Positions 23,017 to 31,913 of a DNA stretch of 64,000 nt are shown one piece after another. Every line of letters starts with the position of its first letter. Position 1 is the stretch's first letter. The DNA is from Paenibacillus plantiphilus (lineage in GTDB: Bacteria > Bacillota > Bacilli > Paenibacillales > Paenibacillaceae): the NCBI RefSeq assembly GCF_927798095.1, contig NZ_CAKMMF010000014.1:62001-126000 (forward strand). Reading direction: 5' to 3'. A model generated the notes under the pieces. It was not told the DNA's origin and did no database searches. It worked only from the letters and a program-made list of their open reading frames with translations. Made by a program: the position numbers and the translations under genes.

Positions 23017-24030
23017 ATGATTACTTATCCATTCCTGGAGGCAGGAGCAACCATTGGAATTACAGCCCCCTCATCCGGGGTGAAGGCTGATAAGCACGAT
23101 TGGCTCAGAGCTTCCTGCGAGCGCATGAAAGCGAAGGGCTTCGGCGTCGTATGCGGTGATACGATATGGACGCAGGATAAGGCCAAGTCATCACCTGCCC
23201 GTACTCGCGCAAATGAGTTTAATGCGATGATGCAGGACGAGGGCATTCATCTGATCTTTCCGCCCTGGGGAGGAGAATTGTTAATCGAAATATTGGAGCA
23301 TATTGATTTCGTCAATATGAAAAACAAATGGGTGCACGGTTATTCCGATATCAGCCTCCTGCTGCTGGCAATAACTTTAAAAACGGGGATAGCAACTGCG
23401 CACGGTGCTTGCCTTATCGATTTAAGAGGAGAATACTCGGATGACACAACTGCAATGTGGCAGTCTGTGTTGTCGACAAGAGCAGGAGAATCCATTATCC
23501 AGCGTTCATCGCTGAACTATCAGAAGGAATGGCCGGCCGACACTTCGCCTTCCGTCTTTCAATTAACGGAACGGACACAATGGAAAACGGTATCGAATAC
23601 GAATGTACACTTGCGGGGACGTTTGCTTGGCGGCTGCATAGATGTGATCCGACATTTGATAGGCACACCTTATGGCGATTTGCGGCAGTTCCAGAAGCAG
23701 TTTATCCATAATGAGCCACTGCTCTGGTATCTTGAGAATTGTGAATTGAATGCAGCGGATTTGCGCCGATCATTGGTGCAAATGAGGCTGGCGGGCTGGT
23801 TTGAGCATTGTTCCGGCCTTCTATTTGGCAGAAGCGGCGCGAATCAGCCTTTTGACAACTATACGGCGGAGGATGTCTATCAGGATTTGTTCGAGGAGCT
23901 TGGCATACCTGTTGTTTATGACGTGGATTGCGGTCATGTTCCGCCTCAAATAACATTTATCAACGGAGCATATGCAGAAATTACAGTGGAAGACGGTAGA
24001 GGAGCTGTAACGCAATATTTTAAACAATAA
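23017..24030 (+). CDS. S66-family peptidase (LD-carboxypeptidase/MccF-like)
   Basis: Serine peptidase of 337 aa in family S66, whose members cleave LD-linked murein tetrapeptides or, in the MccF branch, inactivate peptide-nucleotide antibiotics such as microcin C7. Residues 12-20 (IGITAPSSG) start the N-terminal domain. The nucleophile serine is in WVHGYSDISLLLL (about residue 112), and the acidic and His partners lie in the C-terminal domain (LLFGRSG, DVDCGHVPPQITFINGAYAEI). No signal peptide is seen, so it is cytoplasmic. GGGAGGT lies just upstream of the ATG. It stands alone. Murein recycling versus antibiotic immunity cannot be decided here. Confidence 0.9.
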   Translation: MITYPFLEAGATIGITAPSSGVKADKHDWLRASCERMKAKGFGVVCGDTIWTQDKAKSSPARTRANEFNAMMQDEGIHLIFPPWGGELLIEILEHIDFVNMKNKWVHGYSDISLLLLAITLKTGIATAHGACLIDLRGEYSDDTTAMWQSVLSTRAGESIIQRSSLNYQKEWPADTSPSVFQLTERTQWKTVSNTNVHLRGRLLGGCIDVIRHLIGTPYGDLRQFQKQFIHNEPLLWYLENCELNAADLRRSLVQMRLAGWFEHCSGLLFGRSGANQPFDNYTAEDVYQDLFEELGIPVVYDVDCGHVPPQITFINGAYAEITVEDGRGAVTQYFKQ

Positions 24031-24165
24031 CTGAATATACAGTCGATTGATACAGCGTGATATTGCGATGCTGGCTATGCTAATGCTGACTATATTGCCA
24101 ATCGGGCAGCGTTATTGCTTTATTGTATGAAGCCGCGTGTTTTACACGCTCTATCAGCCATTAAA

Positions 24166-24204
24166 GAACCTCTGGAACCACATGGTATGTAGTTCCAGAG
24201 GTTC
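24166..24204. terminator. Terminator downstream of S66 peptidase
   Basis: Thirteen-bp perfect stem GAACCTCTGGAAC / GTTCCAGAGGTTC with a 13-nt loop, followed on the plus strand by CTTTG and preceded by AAA. It lies 136 nt after the peptidase stop. Confidence 0.7.
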
Positions 24205-24296
24205 CTTTGTTCGCGTTTGATTAGGACTTCCTTAATTGTCTTCATTCAATTGGGCCAGCAATAAAGTGCTTCGAGCATAAAGCTCCGTCTAACATT

Positions 24297-24519
24297 CGCA
24301 ATATGCCGCAGCGTCCCCCCGACTATCGCTGTAAGCGGGAAATTCCTTGCTACAGCACGGAAAAGTGAAGTGCGAGGCGCTTTAAGCCGATAAAACCGTC
24401 TTACAGCTCACAATATGCCGCAGCGTTCCCCCCGGCTATCGCTGTAAGCGGGAAATTCCTTGCTACAGCACGGAAAAGTGAAGTGTGAAGCGTTTTAAGC
24501 CGATAAAACCGTCTTACAG
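24297..24519. repeat. Tandem 111-bp direct repeat, two copies
   Basis: Copy 1 is 24297-24406 and copy 2 is 24409-24519; I count six differences including one indel. Each contains an imperfect hairpin (GCTGTAAGC..GCTACAGC) around GGGAAATTCCTT and ends in ACCGTCTTACAG. No start-to-stop frame spans them. The rest of the 514-bp space 24031-24544 holds only the terminator and a small GCGTGT/ACACGC stem. This looks like a non-coding repeat family that may recur elsewhere in the genome. Confidence 0.85.
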
Positions 24520-24544
24520 ATGACCGAGCCGCTGATAATGGAAT

Positions 24545-25456
24545 TCAGTTTGCTCCTGCAGGACCGGCATTGCGAATTTCATCCTCTGTTTCCCCATGCT
24601 CTCTTCTGTACCAATGAAAGAAAATATAGGCGAGTATGCCGCCGTACATAATTTCCTGGACGAACTTCATGATGATCCCGCCCAGCTGTTGATCCTCAAT
24701 CGGCTTCATCAGATTAAAGAATGACGGGCCGCCTTCAAAGCTGGACAATAGCAGGCTTGGATCTCCCGAGACGCAATAGCCCATCGCAAGCGCCCACACG
24801 TCAGGGTCGTTGTATGTCGCATACATCGGACTCGAAGTGAAGATGATCAGTGCGCATGCAGGCGTCAGCAGCATACCGTTGGCGAAAACATAAGCCATCT
24901 TGCGCACATCGCTCAAGCGGCTCCATTCCGGTATCGGACTCGCAATCTGCCACCACATCATAAAGGCTGCAACCAGCATCGCCAAATAATAAATACGATG
25001 GACCGTGAAGTTCGTCATGACGAAATCATGCACCAAAGGCACATGATAAATGGAGAACAGCATGTTGAACAGCACAAGCGACAGAATCGGATTCATGAAC
25101 GGGCGAAAACGTCTCCAGAACGAATGGCTGAACATTTTACGCCATATGAATGCCGGAATGCCCAATATAATGAGCGGTGGAACGATCAGATACGAGATAG
25201 ACATGTTCGCCATATGAAAAGAGAACATGAGATGGCCAAGGAGCTCCAGCGGTCCACCCTGTGCCATATAATAGAGTACCATTCCGGTAACGAATAGACT
25301 TTTTTGAACAACAGTTACGCGAGCTGCCTCCGGCATATGCTTCTCACGCCAAGGACCAGCCAAATAGAAATAAAGGATCACAAGCGCTGCCATAAAGAAG
25401 AAAAACATCGGGCTCCATAACTCCTCAAAAGTGAAGTATTGCAGTCCTAGCATCAT
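24545..25456 (-). CDS. ctaG: Cytochrome c oxidase assembly factor CtaG (caa3_CtaG)
   Basis: Membrane protein of 303 aa with about seven helices, of the Gram-positive caa3_CtaG type (unrelated to proteobacterial Cox11). In Bacillus it is needed to form active caa3 oxidase, probably in copper delivery. Landmarks are SLFVTGMVLYYMAQGGPLELLG, LMFSFHMANMSISYLIVPPL (His and Met residues as candidate copper ligands) and IPEWSRLSDVRKMAYVFAN. AAGGGGA precedes the ATG. It is the last cta gene but is separated from ctaF by a terminator hairpin, so it may be expressed by read-through or separately. Confidence 0.92.
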   Translation of the reverse strand: MMLGLQYFTFEELWSPMFFFFMAALVILYFYLAGPWREKHMPEAARVTVVQKSLFVTGMVLYYMAQGGPLELLGHLMFSFHMANMSISYLIVPPLIILGIPAFIWRKMFSHSFWRRFRPFMNPILSLVLFNMLFSIYHVPLVHDFVMTNFTVHRIYYLAMLVAAFMMWWQIASPIPEWSRLSDVRKMAYVFANGMLLTPACALIIFTSSPMYATYNDPDVWALAMGYCVSGDPSLLLSSFEGGPSFFNLMKPIEDQQLGGIIMKFVQEIMYGGILAYIFFHWYRREHGETEDEIRNAGPAGAN

Positions 25457-25490
25457 GGATTCCCCTTTCCAAGCTTACTTTTACTTATAA

Positions 25491-25525
25491 GAAAAGAGGG
25501 GGCCGACAAGGACCGCCCTCTTTTC
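25491..25525 (-). terminator. Terminator between ctaF and ctaG
   Basis: Stem GAAAAGAGGG / CCCTCTTTTC with a T-containing 3' arm on the minus strand, 8 nt after the ctaF stop. It should reduce ctaG expression relative to the structural subunits. Confidence 0.7.
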
Positions 25526-25532
25526 AGTTGGA

Positions 25533-25853
25533 TTAACTCCACCAAACCCAATATTGTGCCATAATGACACATGTAATAACGATAACGACACCGAACAGAA
25601 TCCCAATAATGGGATAGAGATGACCACGGTCTTTCATATGCATCCAGAATGCCATTTGAATGAACACTTGAAGAATTGCCATTCCAATTAGAATGAGGTA
25701 GATGAAGGTTTCATTCACTTCTCCCGCTGCTACAGCCGAAAATGCGACTACGGTTAACAGTATGGAGAAGATAAAAGCAATAATATGCTTCTTAGGACCT
25801 TCCGCCTTATGGCGTCTACCCTGATTCTGTGCAGTAGATTGTTGATCAGCCAT
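25533..25853 (-). CDS. ctaF: Cytochrome c oxidase subunit IVB
   Basis: Small subunit of the caa3 oxidase, 106 aa, with three membrane helices (HIIAFIFSILLTVVAFSAVA, FIYLILIGMAILQVFIQMAF, LYPIIGILFGVVIVITCVIM). The hydrophilic N-terminus (ADQQSTAQNQGRRHK) precedes them. The WMHMKDRGHLYP segment between helices 2 and 3 is diagnostic of the quinol/cytochrome oxidase subunit IV family. Length is normal. AAAGGTGG lies 8 nt upstream of the ATG. It begins only 3 nt after the ctaE stop, so translation is likely coupled. Confidence 0.93.
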   Translation of the reverse strand: MADQQSTAQNQGRRHKAEGPKKHIIAFIFSILLTVVAFSAVAAGEVNETFIYLILIGMAILQVFIQMAFWMHMKDRGHLYPIIGILFGVVIVITCVIMAQYWVWWS

Positions 25854-25856
25854 TTG

Positions 25857-26474
25857 TTAGCCCACCTTTCCCATCAAGTATACGACGGTGAAGATGAATA
25901 CCCATACGACGTCGATAAAGTGCCAGTACATACCGGCAACATATACCTTAGGAGCCGTAACAACATTAAGCCCTCTCTTGGACACTTGTGCGATAAGAAT
26001 CGAGATCCAAACTACACCGAACGCAACGTGAGCGCCGTGGAAGCCAACAAGCGTATAGAACGCTGAGCTGAATGCGCTGGTCGTGAAGCCATGACCTTCC
26101 TGCACATAGTGATAGAACTCATAAATTTCAAGTCCTAGAAATCCCAGACCCAGTATTACCGTAATGATCAACCAGTTGATCATTGATTTGACGCGATTGG
26201 CATGCATCGCCTGAATCGCAAATACACTCGTCAAGCTTGATGTGAGCAGGATGAACGTTGCTGCTGCTACAAGCGGCAGGGAGAACAGCTCCTGCTCCGT
26301 AGGACCATCTAGAACCTGATGGCGCAATGCCAGAAACGCTGAGAACAGCGTTCCGAACAATACGGTCTCACCGCCGAGGAAAAGCCAGAAAGCGAGCACC
26401 TTATTGCGGCCTTCGAGAGTTGCTTTCTCAGGCTCATGCGGCAGTTGGCCGTCTACATGCGAATGTGCGCTCAT
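25857..26474 (-). CDS. ctaE: Cytochrome c oxidase subunit III
   Basis: Subunit III of the haem-copper oxidase, 205 aa, with five helices, the short form found in caa3 and aa3 quinol oxidases of Gram-positives. It lacks the first two helices of the mitochondrial type. Landmarks are VLAFWLFLGGETVLFGTLFS, the lipid-binding Glu segment FLGLEIYEFYHYVQEGHGF, and GFHGAHVAFGVVWI with YWHFIDVVWVFIFTVVYL at the C-terminus. It stabilises the core and the proton path but binds no redox centre. Its ATG overlaps the ctaD stop by 4 nt (ATGA), a sign of coupling. Confidence 0.95.
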   Translation of the reverse strand: MSAHSHVDGQLPHEPEKATLEGRNKVLAFWLFLGGETVLFGTLFSAFLALRHQVLDGPTEQELFSLPLVAAATFILLTSSLTSVFAIQAMHANRVKSMINWLIITVILGLGFLGLEIYEFYHYVQEGHGFTTSAFSSAFYTLVGFHGAHVAFGVVWISILIAQVSKRGLNVVTAPKVYVAGMYWHFIDVVWVFIFTVVYLMGKVG

Positions 26475-28318
26475 GCTTTTACCCCCTTGTCCTGCGGCTC
26501 TTCCGGATCAATATGGAAGCCGTGATCGTCAATAACAGAGCGCAAGAACATGCATCCGAAAGTGAGGACCAGACCACCGATACCGATGTAGTAATTGTGA
26601 TACATGAAGCCGAAGCCGGCTATAAACAATCCGACCGACATCAGGAATGGAAGAATCGAAGGTGACGGCATGTGAATCGGACCAAGCGGTTCCGCAGGCG
26701 TCATTGCATTCTTGCCTTCCATCTTTTCTTTCCAGAAAGCGTCATAGCCACGTACGAGCGGCGTTTGTGCAAAGTTGTATTCTGGCGGTGGAGAAGGAAT
26801 TGTCCACTCCAGCGTACGACCATCTTCCCATGGATCGTTTGCTGCATCGCGAGGCTTAAGCCCCGTCACGATCATATTGATGATGAAAACAACCGTACCC
26901 AAGCCCATCAGCATTGCGCCGACGGAGCTGACCAAGTTCATTTCGTTGAAGCCAAGACCGTCCAAGTACTGCCATACACGACGCGGCATACCCATCAAGC
27001 CAAGGAAATGCTGCACGAAGAATGTCAGATGGAAGCCGATGAAGAACAGCCAGAAGAACCACTTGCCCAGCGTTTCATTCAACACGCGTCCAAACATCTT
27101 CGGCCACCAGTAGAACAAGCCGGAGAAGAGGCCAAGCACCAGACCACCCACAATTACGTAGTGGAAGTGAGCAACAACGAAGTAGGAATCATGATACTGG
27201 AAGTCAGCAGGAGCTGCTGCCAGCATAACTCCGGTTACGCCGCCCATAACGAAGGTAGGAACGAATCCGACTGCGAACAGATTCGCTGTCGTAAACTTGA
27301 TGGAGCCGCCCCACATCGTGAATAGCCAGTTGAAAATTTTGATACCGGTAGGTACCGCAATCAACATGGTTGCTATGGAAAACAACGCGTTCGCAACTGG
27401 ACCAAGACCTGTTGTGAACATGTGGTGAGCCCATACCATGAAGCCGAGGAAACCAATCAGCACAGTTGCGAATACCATGGAGCTGTAACCGAACAACCGC
27501 TTGCGCGAGAAGGTACTGATGACCTCCGAGATAATACCGAATGCCGGCAGGATCAGAATATATACTTCAGGATGTCCGAAGATCCAGAATATATGCTCCC
27601 ACAGAACAGCATTGCCGCCTTGCGATGTATCAAAGAAATTAGCATCGAACAGTCGGTCAAACATAAGCGCTACCAGACCTACTGTCAGTGCCGGGAAAGC
27701 GAACAAGATGAGCGCTGATGTAATGAATGCCGCCCATGTAAACATTGGCATACGCATGAAGCTCATGCCTGGCGCACGCATGTTGATAATCGTCGCCAAG
27801 AAGTTGATACCGCCGATTAGTGTGCCCAGACCTGCTATTTGCAAGCCGATAACATAATAATCGACACCATGCGTAGAGCTGTATACCGGACTTGCCAGCG
27901 GAACGTATGACGTCCATCCGGCATTAGGCGCTCCTCCTGCGAACCAGCTGACATTAAGCAGCACAGCTCCGAAGAAGAACGTCCAGAAGCCTAAAGAATT
28001 AAGAAATGGGAATGCAACGTCCCGCGCGCCAATCTGCAATGGAATAACGGCGTTCATGAGCGCGAAGATCATTGGCATTGCCGCCAGGAATATCATTGTT
28101 GTACCGTGCATCGTCAACAATTGGTTGAATGTATCTGCTGATACAAAGTCATTCATTGGCATCCAGAGCTGAACCCGAATCAGGATAGCTTCCAATCCCC
28201 CGACAAGGAAGAAGAAGAAGCCAGCAAACAGATACAGAATGCCGATTTTTTTATGGTCAACGGTGGTCAGCCAGTCCATAAGACCAGTGTGCCGTTTAAC
28301 CGCATGAGCATGAGCCAA
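26471..28318 (-). CDS. ctaD: Cytochrome c oxidase subunit I
   Basis: Catalytic subunit of the caa3 proton-pumping oxidase, 615 aa, with 12 core helices plus C-terminal extensions. It binds haem a and the haem a3-CuB centre where oxygen is reduced. The low-spin haem ligand is in TMHGTTMIFLAAMP, the CuB His-Tyr motif in WIFGHPEVYILILPAFG, further CuB histidines in VWAHHMFTTG, and the haem a3/a ligands in VVAHFHYVIVGG. The initial WLTTVDHKKIGILYL is typical. The TTG at 28318 has AAGGAGG 7 nt upstream; the earlier TTG at 28336 overlaps that ribosome site. It lies between ctaC and ctaE. Confidence 0.97.
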   Translation of the reverse strand: MAHAHAVKRHTGLMDWLTTVDHKKIGILYLFAGFFFFLVGGLEAILIRVQLWMPMNDFVSADTFNQLLTMHGTTMIFLAAMPMIFALMNAVIPLQIGARDVAFPFLNSLGFWTFFFGAVLLNVSWFAGGAPNAGWTSYVPLASPVYSSTHGVDYYVIGLQIAGLGTLIGGINFLATIINMRAPGMSFMRMPMFTWAAFITSALILFAFPALTVGLVALMFDRLFDANFFDTSQGGNAVLWEHIFWIFGHPEVYILILPAFGIISEVISTFSRKRLFGYSSMVFATVLIGFLGFMVWAHHMFTTGLGPVANALFSIATMLIAVPTGIKIFNWLFTMWGGSIKFTTANLFAVGFVPTFVMGGVTGVMLAAAPADFQYHDSYFVVAHFHYVIVGGLVLGLFSGLFYWWPKMFGRVLNETLGKWFFWLFFIGFHLTFFVQHFLGLMGMPRRVWQYLDGLGFNEMNLVSSVGAMLMGLGTVVFIINMIVTGLKPRDAANDPWEDGRTLEWTIPSPPPEYNFAQTPLVRGYDAFWKEKMEGKNAMTPAEPLGPIHMPSPSILPFLMSVGLFIAGFGFMYHNYYIGIGGLVLTFGCMFLRSVIDDHGFHIDPEEPQDKGVKA

Positions 28319-28347
28319 AGTAGGTACCTCCTTCAATCCGCAAGTAA

Positions 28348-29391
28348 TTAATATTCAAGCTTCAATCCCGCCAAATATTTCGAAATGGCTTCAATCTGCT
28401 GATCGGACAACTCAACCGTAGGCATGAGGTTACCCGGCTTAACAGCTTGCGGATCTTTAAGCCAACGCTTAAGATTCTCTTCAACCGTGCCTTCGTTCGA
28501 GTATTTCTTGTCTTCGGTATTAATCAGAATGCCGGCAACGGATTCTCTGCTGCCGATTCCTGTAAGGTTCGGATATACTTTACCGCCCTTGTCGCCAATT
28601 GCGTGGCAGGACAAGCATTGGTTCGTAAGCAGATCGGCAAGCTCCTGATCCTGCGGAAGCGCTACAGGCGCTTTCTGAGCAGTGACCCAACGCTCGAACG
28701 AAGCACGATCAACAACCTTAACTTTAAAGTCCATCAAGGCATGAGAAGGTCCGCAGAGCTCGGCGCACTTCCCAAGGTAAACACCCTTCTTAGGCGCTGA
28801 GAAGTACATCGTGTTCGCATTCCCTGCCGGATTCGTATCAATCTTGCCCGCAAGCGAAGGAACCCAGAACGAGTGAATGACATCTTTGGTCTCCGCATGA
28901 ATGGAGATAACCGCGTCATCCGGAATGAGCAGCTCTTGTGCTGTCTTCACGCCGAGATTCGGATATTCGAATTCCCACCAATATTGATGTGCGGTAACTT
29001 TAACTTGTATGGCATCCGGGTCATTCGTGTAATCCTTGGCAAGTCCGAAAACCGATTGAATGGTCGGGACACCGAGAATGACCAATAGGATGATCGGAAT
29101 AACCGTCCAAATAATTTCCAGCTTGTGGCTGCCTTCCACCTGTACTGGAATTGTTTTGTCGCCGGGACGACGACGGAAACGAATAATTACATACGCCGCA
29201 AGAACAAATACGACCACAACTACTAAAGCCATAATAATGATAGACCACGTCATGAGTCCAAATTGCTCTTCGGCAACCGGTCCTTGCGGTCTAAGCGTCG
29301 ACAAGTCAGCTCGTCCGCATGCTGACAGCAGTAACACCATTCCGGCAAGAAGCGGCGTGAGCCGTTTTAGAACGTGCCACCGATTCATCAT
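28348..29391 (-). CDS. ctaC: Cytochrome c oxidase subunit II with fused cytochrome c
   Basis: Lipoprotein subunit II of caa3 oxidase, 347 aa. The signal peptide has a lipobox LLLSAC at about residue 25. Two membrane helices follow (TWSIIIMALVVVVVFVLAAY and LEIIWTVIPIILLVILGVP). The CuA domain occupies residues 115-235, with ligands in HSFWVPSLAGK and YLGKCAELCGPSHALM. The C-terminal 95 residues are a class I cytochrome c with haem motif CLSCH (about residue 265) and a Met ligand near NLMPTVELS. The fused cytochrome passes electrons to CuA without a separate cytochrome c. The ATG at 29391 follows GGGG by 7 nt. It is the first gene of the operon; ctaA and ctaB are not in this window. Confidence 0.96.
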   Translation of the reverse strand: MMNRWHVLKRLTPLLAGMVLLLSACGRADLSTLRPQGPVAEEQFGLMTWSIIIMALVVVVVFVLAAYVIIRFRRRPGDKTIPVQVEGSHKLEIIWTVIPIILLVILGVPTIQSVFGLAKDYTNDPDAIQVKVTAHQYWWEFEYPNLGVKTAQELLIPDDAVISIHAETKDVIHSFWVPSLAGKIDTNPAGNANTMYFSAPKKGVYLGKCAELCGPSHALMDFKVKVVDRASFERWVTAQKAPVALPQDQELADLLTNQCLSCHAIGDKGGKVYPNLTGIGSRESVAGILINTEDKKYSNEGTVEENLKRWLKDPQAVKPGNLMPTVELSDQQIEAISKYLAGLKLEY

Positions 29392-29680
29392 CAATCAACC
29401 CCACTTTTACATTTTCACAGCAGCCGAGAAACGCACAAAAAAGCGGCAAACTGCGTGATTTCCTAGCTGTTTCTGACAACTTCCGCAATCTAATCACCAT
29501 ATTAAATATAAAGTTGAAGGTGCTGTTTGTCAATGTTCCTAAGAGAGTTCACAAATTGTTCTCATACCAGCAGAAATGCCGATTTTATAAGGATTTCTGC
29601 TTGCCAAGGGGCATCGCTGAAGCGCCATGTCTATCCTACATTGTGTGCCAAACCCATGGTTCTTTATGTATGAAACGACA

Positions 29681-29710
29681 TGCATATTTCACATTCTGTC
29701 GTTCATGCTA
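29681..29710 (+). promoter_or_regulatory. Sigma-G/F-type sporulation promoter
   Basis: TGCATA (29681-29686), 17 nt, CATGCTA (29704-29710), close to the forespore sigma-G consensus TGAATA-N17/18-CATACTA. It ends 31 nt before the lipoprotein start. The space from 29392 to here also holds a GCAGAAAT/ATTTCTGC stem (29570-29600) but no gene that I can support. Confidence 0.6.
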
Positions 29711-29740
29711 AAGGTATTGATGCGGAAGGAGCACTCCAAC

Positions 29741-30493
29741 ATGAGAAAACAGGCTATGACTCGTTCGATTTTATTATGCTTTGCCGTGCTTATTGGCGTT
29801 GTCGGCATTAGCGGCTGCAGCAATTATGAACGCCGCCTTCAGAACAGCACTTACGATTACGGCTCTCGCGAGAAGAATGATCCCAAGATGCGCGGCGGGC
29901 GGGCGTTCGGAACGGTAACCGGAAAGCCCGGACAGCATGACAATTCATGGTTTGAATACAGCAATCTGCTCTCCACTGAGGTTTCCAGCATTAATGGAGT
30001 CGCCGCCTGTTTCGTCATGCTGACGGACAAGAATGCTTATGTCGCACTGTCGCTTGACGGGACCGCCCTTGGAACGAAGAACTCTGGCGGGCGCGATTCA
30101 AAGGAGCAGGACAATACCGGCGCCACCAGAGGCGTCTATAATATCAACAACGGCAGCCCTTACTGGAACAACGAACAGGTGGTCGGCCCATACAATTCCA
30201 GCTTTACGGTAAATGACCATAATCAATTATCCGAAGAGCTCAAGCAAACCGTTGCCGTACAGATCCGCAAGCTGGCGCCCCATGTACAGGAAGTGCATAT
30301 CTCGGCCAATCAGGAGTTTATCAATGAAATACTGCAATATGCCAAGGAAGCCTGGGCTGGTCATTCCCTTACACCATGGGTTCATTCATTCAATGTTCTC
30401 GTCAAGCATCAATTTGCCGGCGGCGATGAGCTGCCAGTCCCGATTAAAACGCTGAAGCAGCGCGCCAATCTGCATCGGGGAGCGTCTCAGTAA
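29741..30493 (+). CDS. YhcN/YlaJ-family spore lipoprotein
   Basis: Predicted lipoprotein of 250 aa of the YhcN/YlaJ family, found in the inner spore membrane and needed for normal germination in some bacilli. Residues 1-25 are a signal peptide ending in the lipobox GISGC. The conserved body has INGVAACFVMLTDKNAYVAL (about residues 80-100) and QIRKLAPHVQEVHISANQEFI (about 170-190). A Gly/Asp-rich insert (SGGRDSKEQDNTGATRG) lies between them. GGAAGGAG lies 9 nt before the ATG at 29741. The sigma-G-like promoter upstream fits forespore expression. It is divergent from the oxidase operon. Confidence 0.85.
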   Translation: MRKQAMTRSILLCFAVLIGVVGISGCSNYERRLQNSTYDYGSREKNDPKMRGGRAFGTVTGKPGQHDNSWFEYSNLLSTEVSSINGVAACFVMLTDKNAYVALSLDGTALGTKNSGGRDSKEQDNTGATRGVYNINNGSPYWNNEQVVGPYNSSFTVNDHNQLSEELKQTVAVQIRKLAPHVQEVHISANQEFINEILQYAKEAWAGHSLTPWVHSFNVLVKHQFAGGDELPVPIKTLKQRANLHRGASQ

Positions 30494-30531
30494 TTTATTA
30501 TTGCCACCAAAACCCTCTGCCAAGCCAGACA

Positions 30532-30589
30532 AGCAGAATCCCTGCGAAATACTGTTCAGAACCTCAGGGCATCATCGCAGGGAGCTGCT
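30532..30589. terminator. Terminator between convergent genes
   Basis: AGCAGAATCCCTGCGA pairs with TCGCAGGGAGCTGCT around a 27-nt loop. It lies between the spore lipoprotein and the stalk/DUF3298-like gene and serves both directions. Confidence 0.65.
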
Positions 30590-30596
30590 TTAAAGA

Positions 30597-31691
30597 TTAG
30601 CGGAGCTTGGATAACGGAATTGAGAATTCAGGAATACCCGCAGCATAGGGGGTATATTCGTACAGACTGAAAAATACAATGATGGCATCCCCACGCAGAT
30701 AATAGCGTTGATCGGGCTGAATGGTCTCGAATGGACTTAATAGAGGCAAATCCTGCGCCTTAATCTGTTTCTTGATTTCTTCATTAATAACGCGAATATA
30801 ATTAGTGTTGCCCAGCGCCGCTTCCTTAAGAGTGATCTCTTCGCCTGTCTCCAGATTGAAATTATGTGGCTGATAGTCGTACATCCCGTGAGCACCGCCA
30901 GAATACTCATAGACAAAGAATTGGAGGCTAAGCTTGTTCTTTTCATTATATGTAACGGTATATCCAACATCGAAGGTCATACTCGGCGCCTCATCGCCCA
31001 TCTCCTTCGCAAAATCCACGTATCCGCTGAGCAAATCCTGCCCACTCTGAATATACGCCTCCGCCTTCGACTTCAATGTGCGATTGATCTTGCTCTGGAC
31101 GTCCTTGTTTGCAAAGCCCTCGATTTGCGGGTATTGAACATCGACTGTTCCATATTCAGATTCTTCAGAGAACGATTGGCTGGTCACTTTCAGGTCATTC
31201 TCCGGGATGGCCTGAATCGATATCACCTTCGCCTTGGCGTCATATCCAATCGCAAAGCCCATATGCTCCAGCAGCAAACGAAGCGGCAAATACGTTGTTC
31301 CCTCTCGTACAATCGGCGGTGATCCAAAAATACGATTGTTGTTGATCCAATAATAATTGCCTCCTGCCCCCATCTCCATCGTCTTGTTCTTGCTGCTTAC
31401 CGAGATTGTCCGCGTTTCAGCATCCCAGTTGGTCATAAGCCCAAGCTCCTTACTCAGAAAGGACAGTGCAACATAGGTCTCATTGCCTGTTGCCATGCCT
31501 GCAGGTACGTTCAAAAGCTTGCCGCCAACCATGATTTTCATCGGCTTTAATTGCAGAACGGACTGTGAAGAGCCGCCCTCCGCTTGCACGGTCCCCATGG
31601 ATATGGGAGCAATTGCAGCGCCAAGCAATAAGGATGCCGCAATCGGAAGCGCAAGCCATTTCCGTTTCTTCAATTGAGATTGTATCGCCAT
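30597..31691 (-). CDS. Secreted stalk-domain protein with DUF4163/DUF3298 C-terminal region
   Basis: Exported protein of 364 aa. A signal peptide (about 1-38, LALPIAASLLLGAAIAPI, cut near VQA) is followed by a copper amine oxidase N-terminal/stalk domain (residues 50-155) with the repeated motif ETYVALSFLSKELGL and TTYLPLRLLLEHMGF. Residues 175-364 resemble the DUF4163 plus DUF3298 pair found in RsiV-like proteins, where DUF3298 can bind lysozyme (landmarks FFVYEYSGGAHGMYDYQPHNF and PDQRYYLRGDAIIVFFSLYEY). Here no membrane anchor or anti-sigma segment is present, so it is secreted, not a sigma regulator. GGAG lies 8 nt before the ATG at 31691. A role in binding a wall component or lysozyme is inference. 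Confidence 0.8.
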   Translation of the reverse strand: MAIQSQLKKRKWLALPIAASLLLGAAIAPISMGTVQAEGGSSQSVLQLKPMKIMVGGKLLNVPAGMATGNETYVALSFLSKELGLMTNWDAETRTISVSSKNKTMEMGAGGNYYWINNNRIFGSPPIVREGTTYLPLRLLLEHMGFAIGYDAKAKVISIQAIPENDLKVTSQSFSEESEYGTVDVQYPQIEGFANKDVQSKINRTLKSKAEAYIQSGQDLLSGYVDFAKEMGDEAPSMTFDVGYTVTYNEKNKLSLQFFVYEYSGGAHGMYDYQPHNFNLETGEEITLKEAALGNTNYIRVINEEIKKQIKAQDLPLLSPFETIQPDQRYYLRGDAIIVFFSLYEYTPYAAGIPEFSIPLSKLR

Positions 31692-31830
31692 TGTCTCTTC
31701 TCCTTCTGCCATTCTCAAATTTGTTCTTTAATCATGATATACCCATATAAGTGAATCTGTAAAAACAAAAATGATTAGCTGCGCCATTCCATCGCTATAA
31801 GGAAATTATCATTATGAATTGTGGTAGAAT

Positions 31831-31851
31831 GGTGACAAATAAGCTGTCACC
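31831..31851. promoter_or_regulatory. Candidate operator of the WYL regulator
   Basis: Perfect 7-7-7 inverted repeat GGTGACA-AATAAGC-TGTCACC starting directly after a TAGAAT -10-like box (31825-31830), 63 bp upstream of the regulator start. It is placed to block or control transcription of its own gene. Confidence 0.55.
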
Positions 31852-31913
31852 TTGCGTGTGCTACATTAGACTCGCAGGGCTACAGCAACGTTCGTTCGGG
31901 AGGTTCAACTGAG

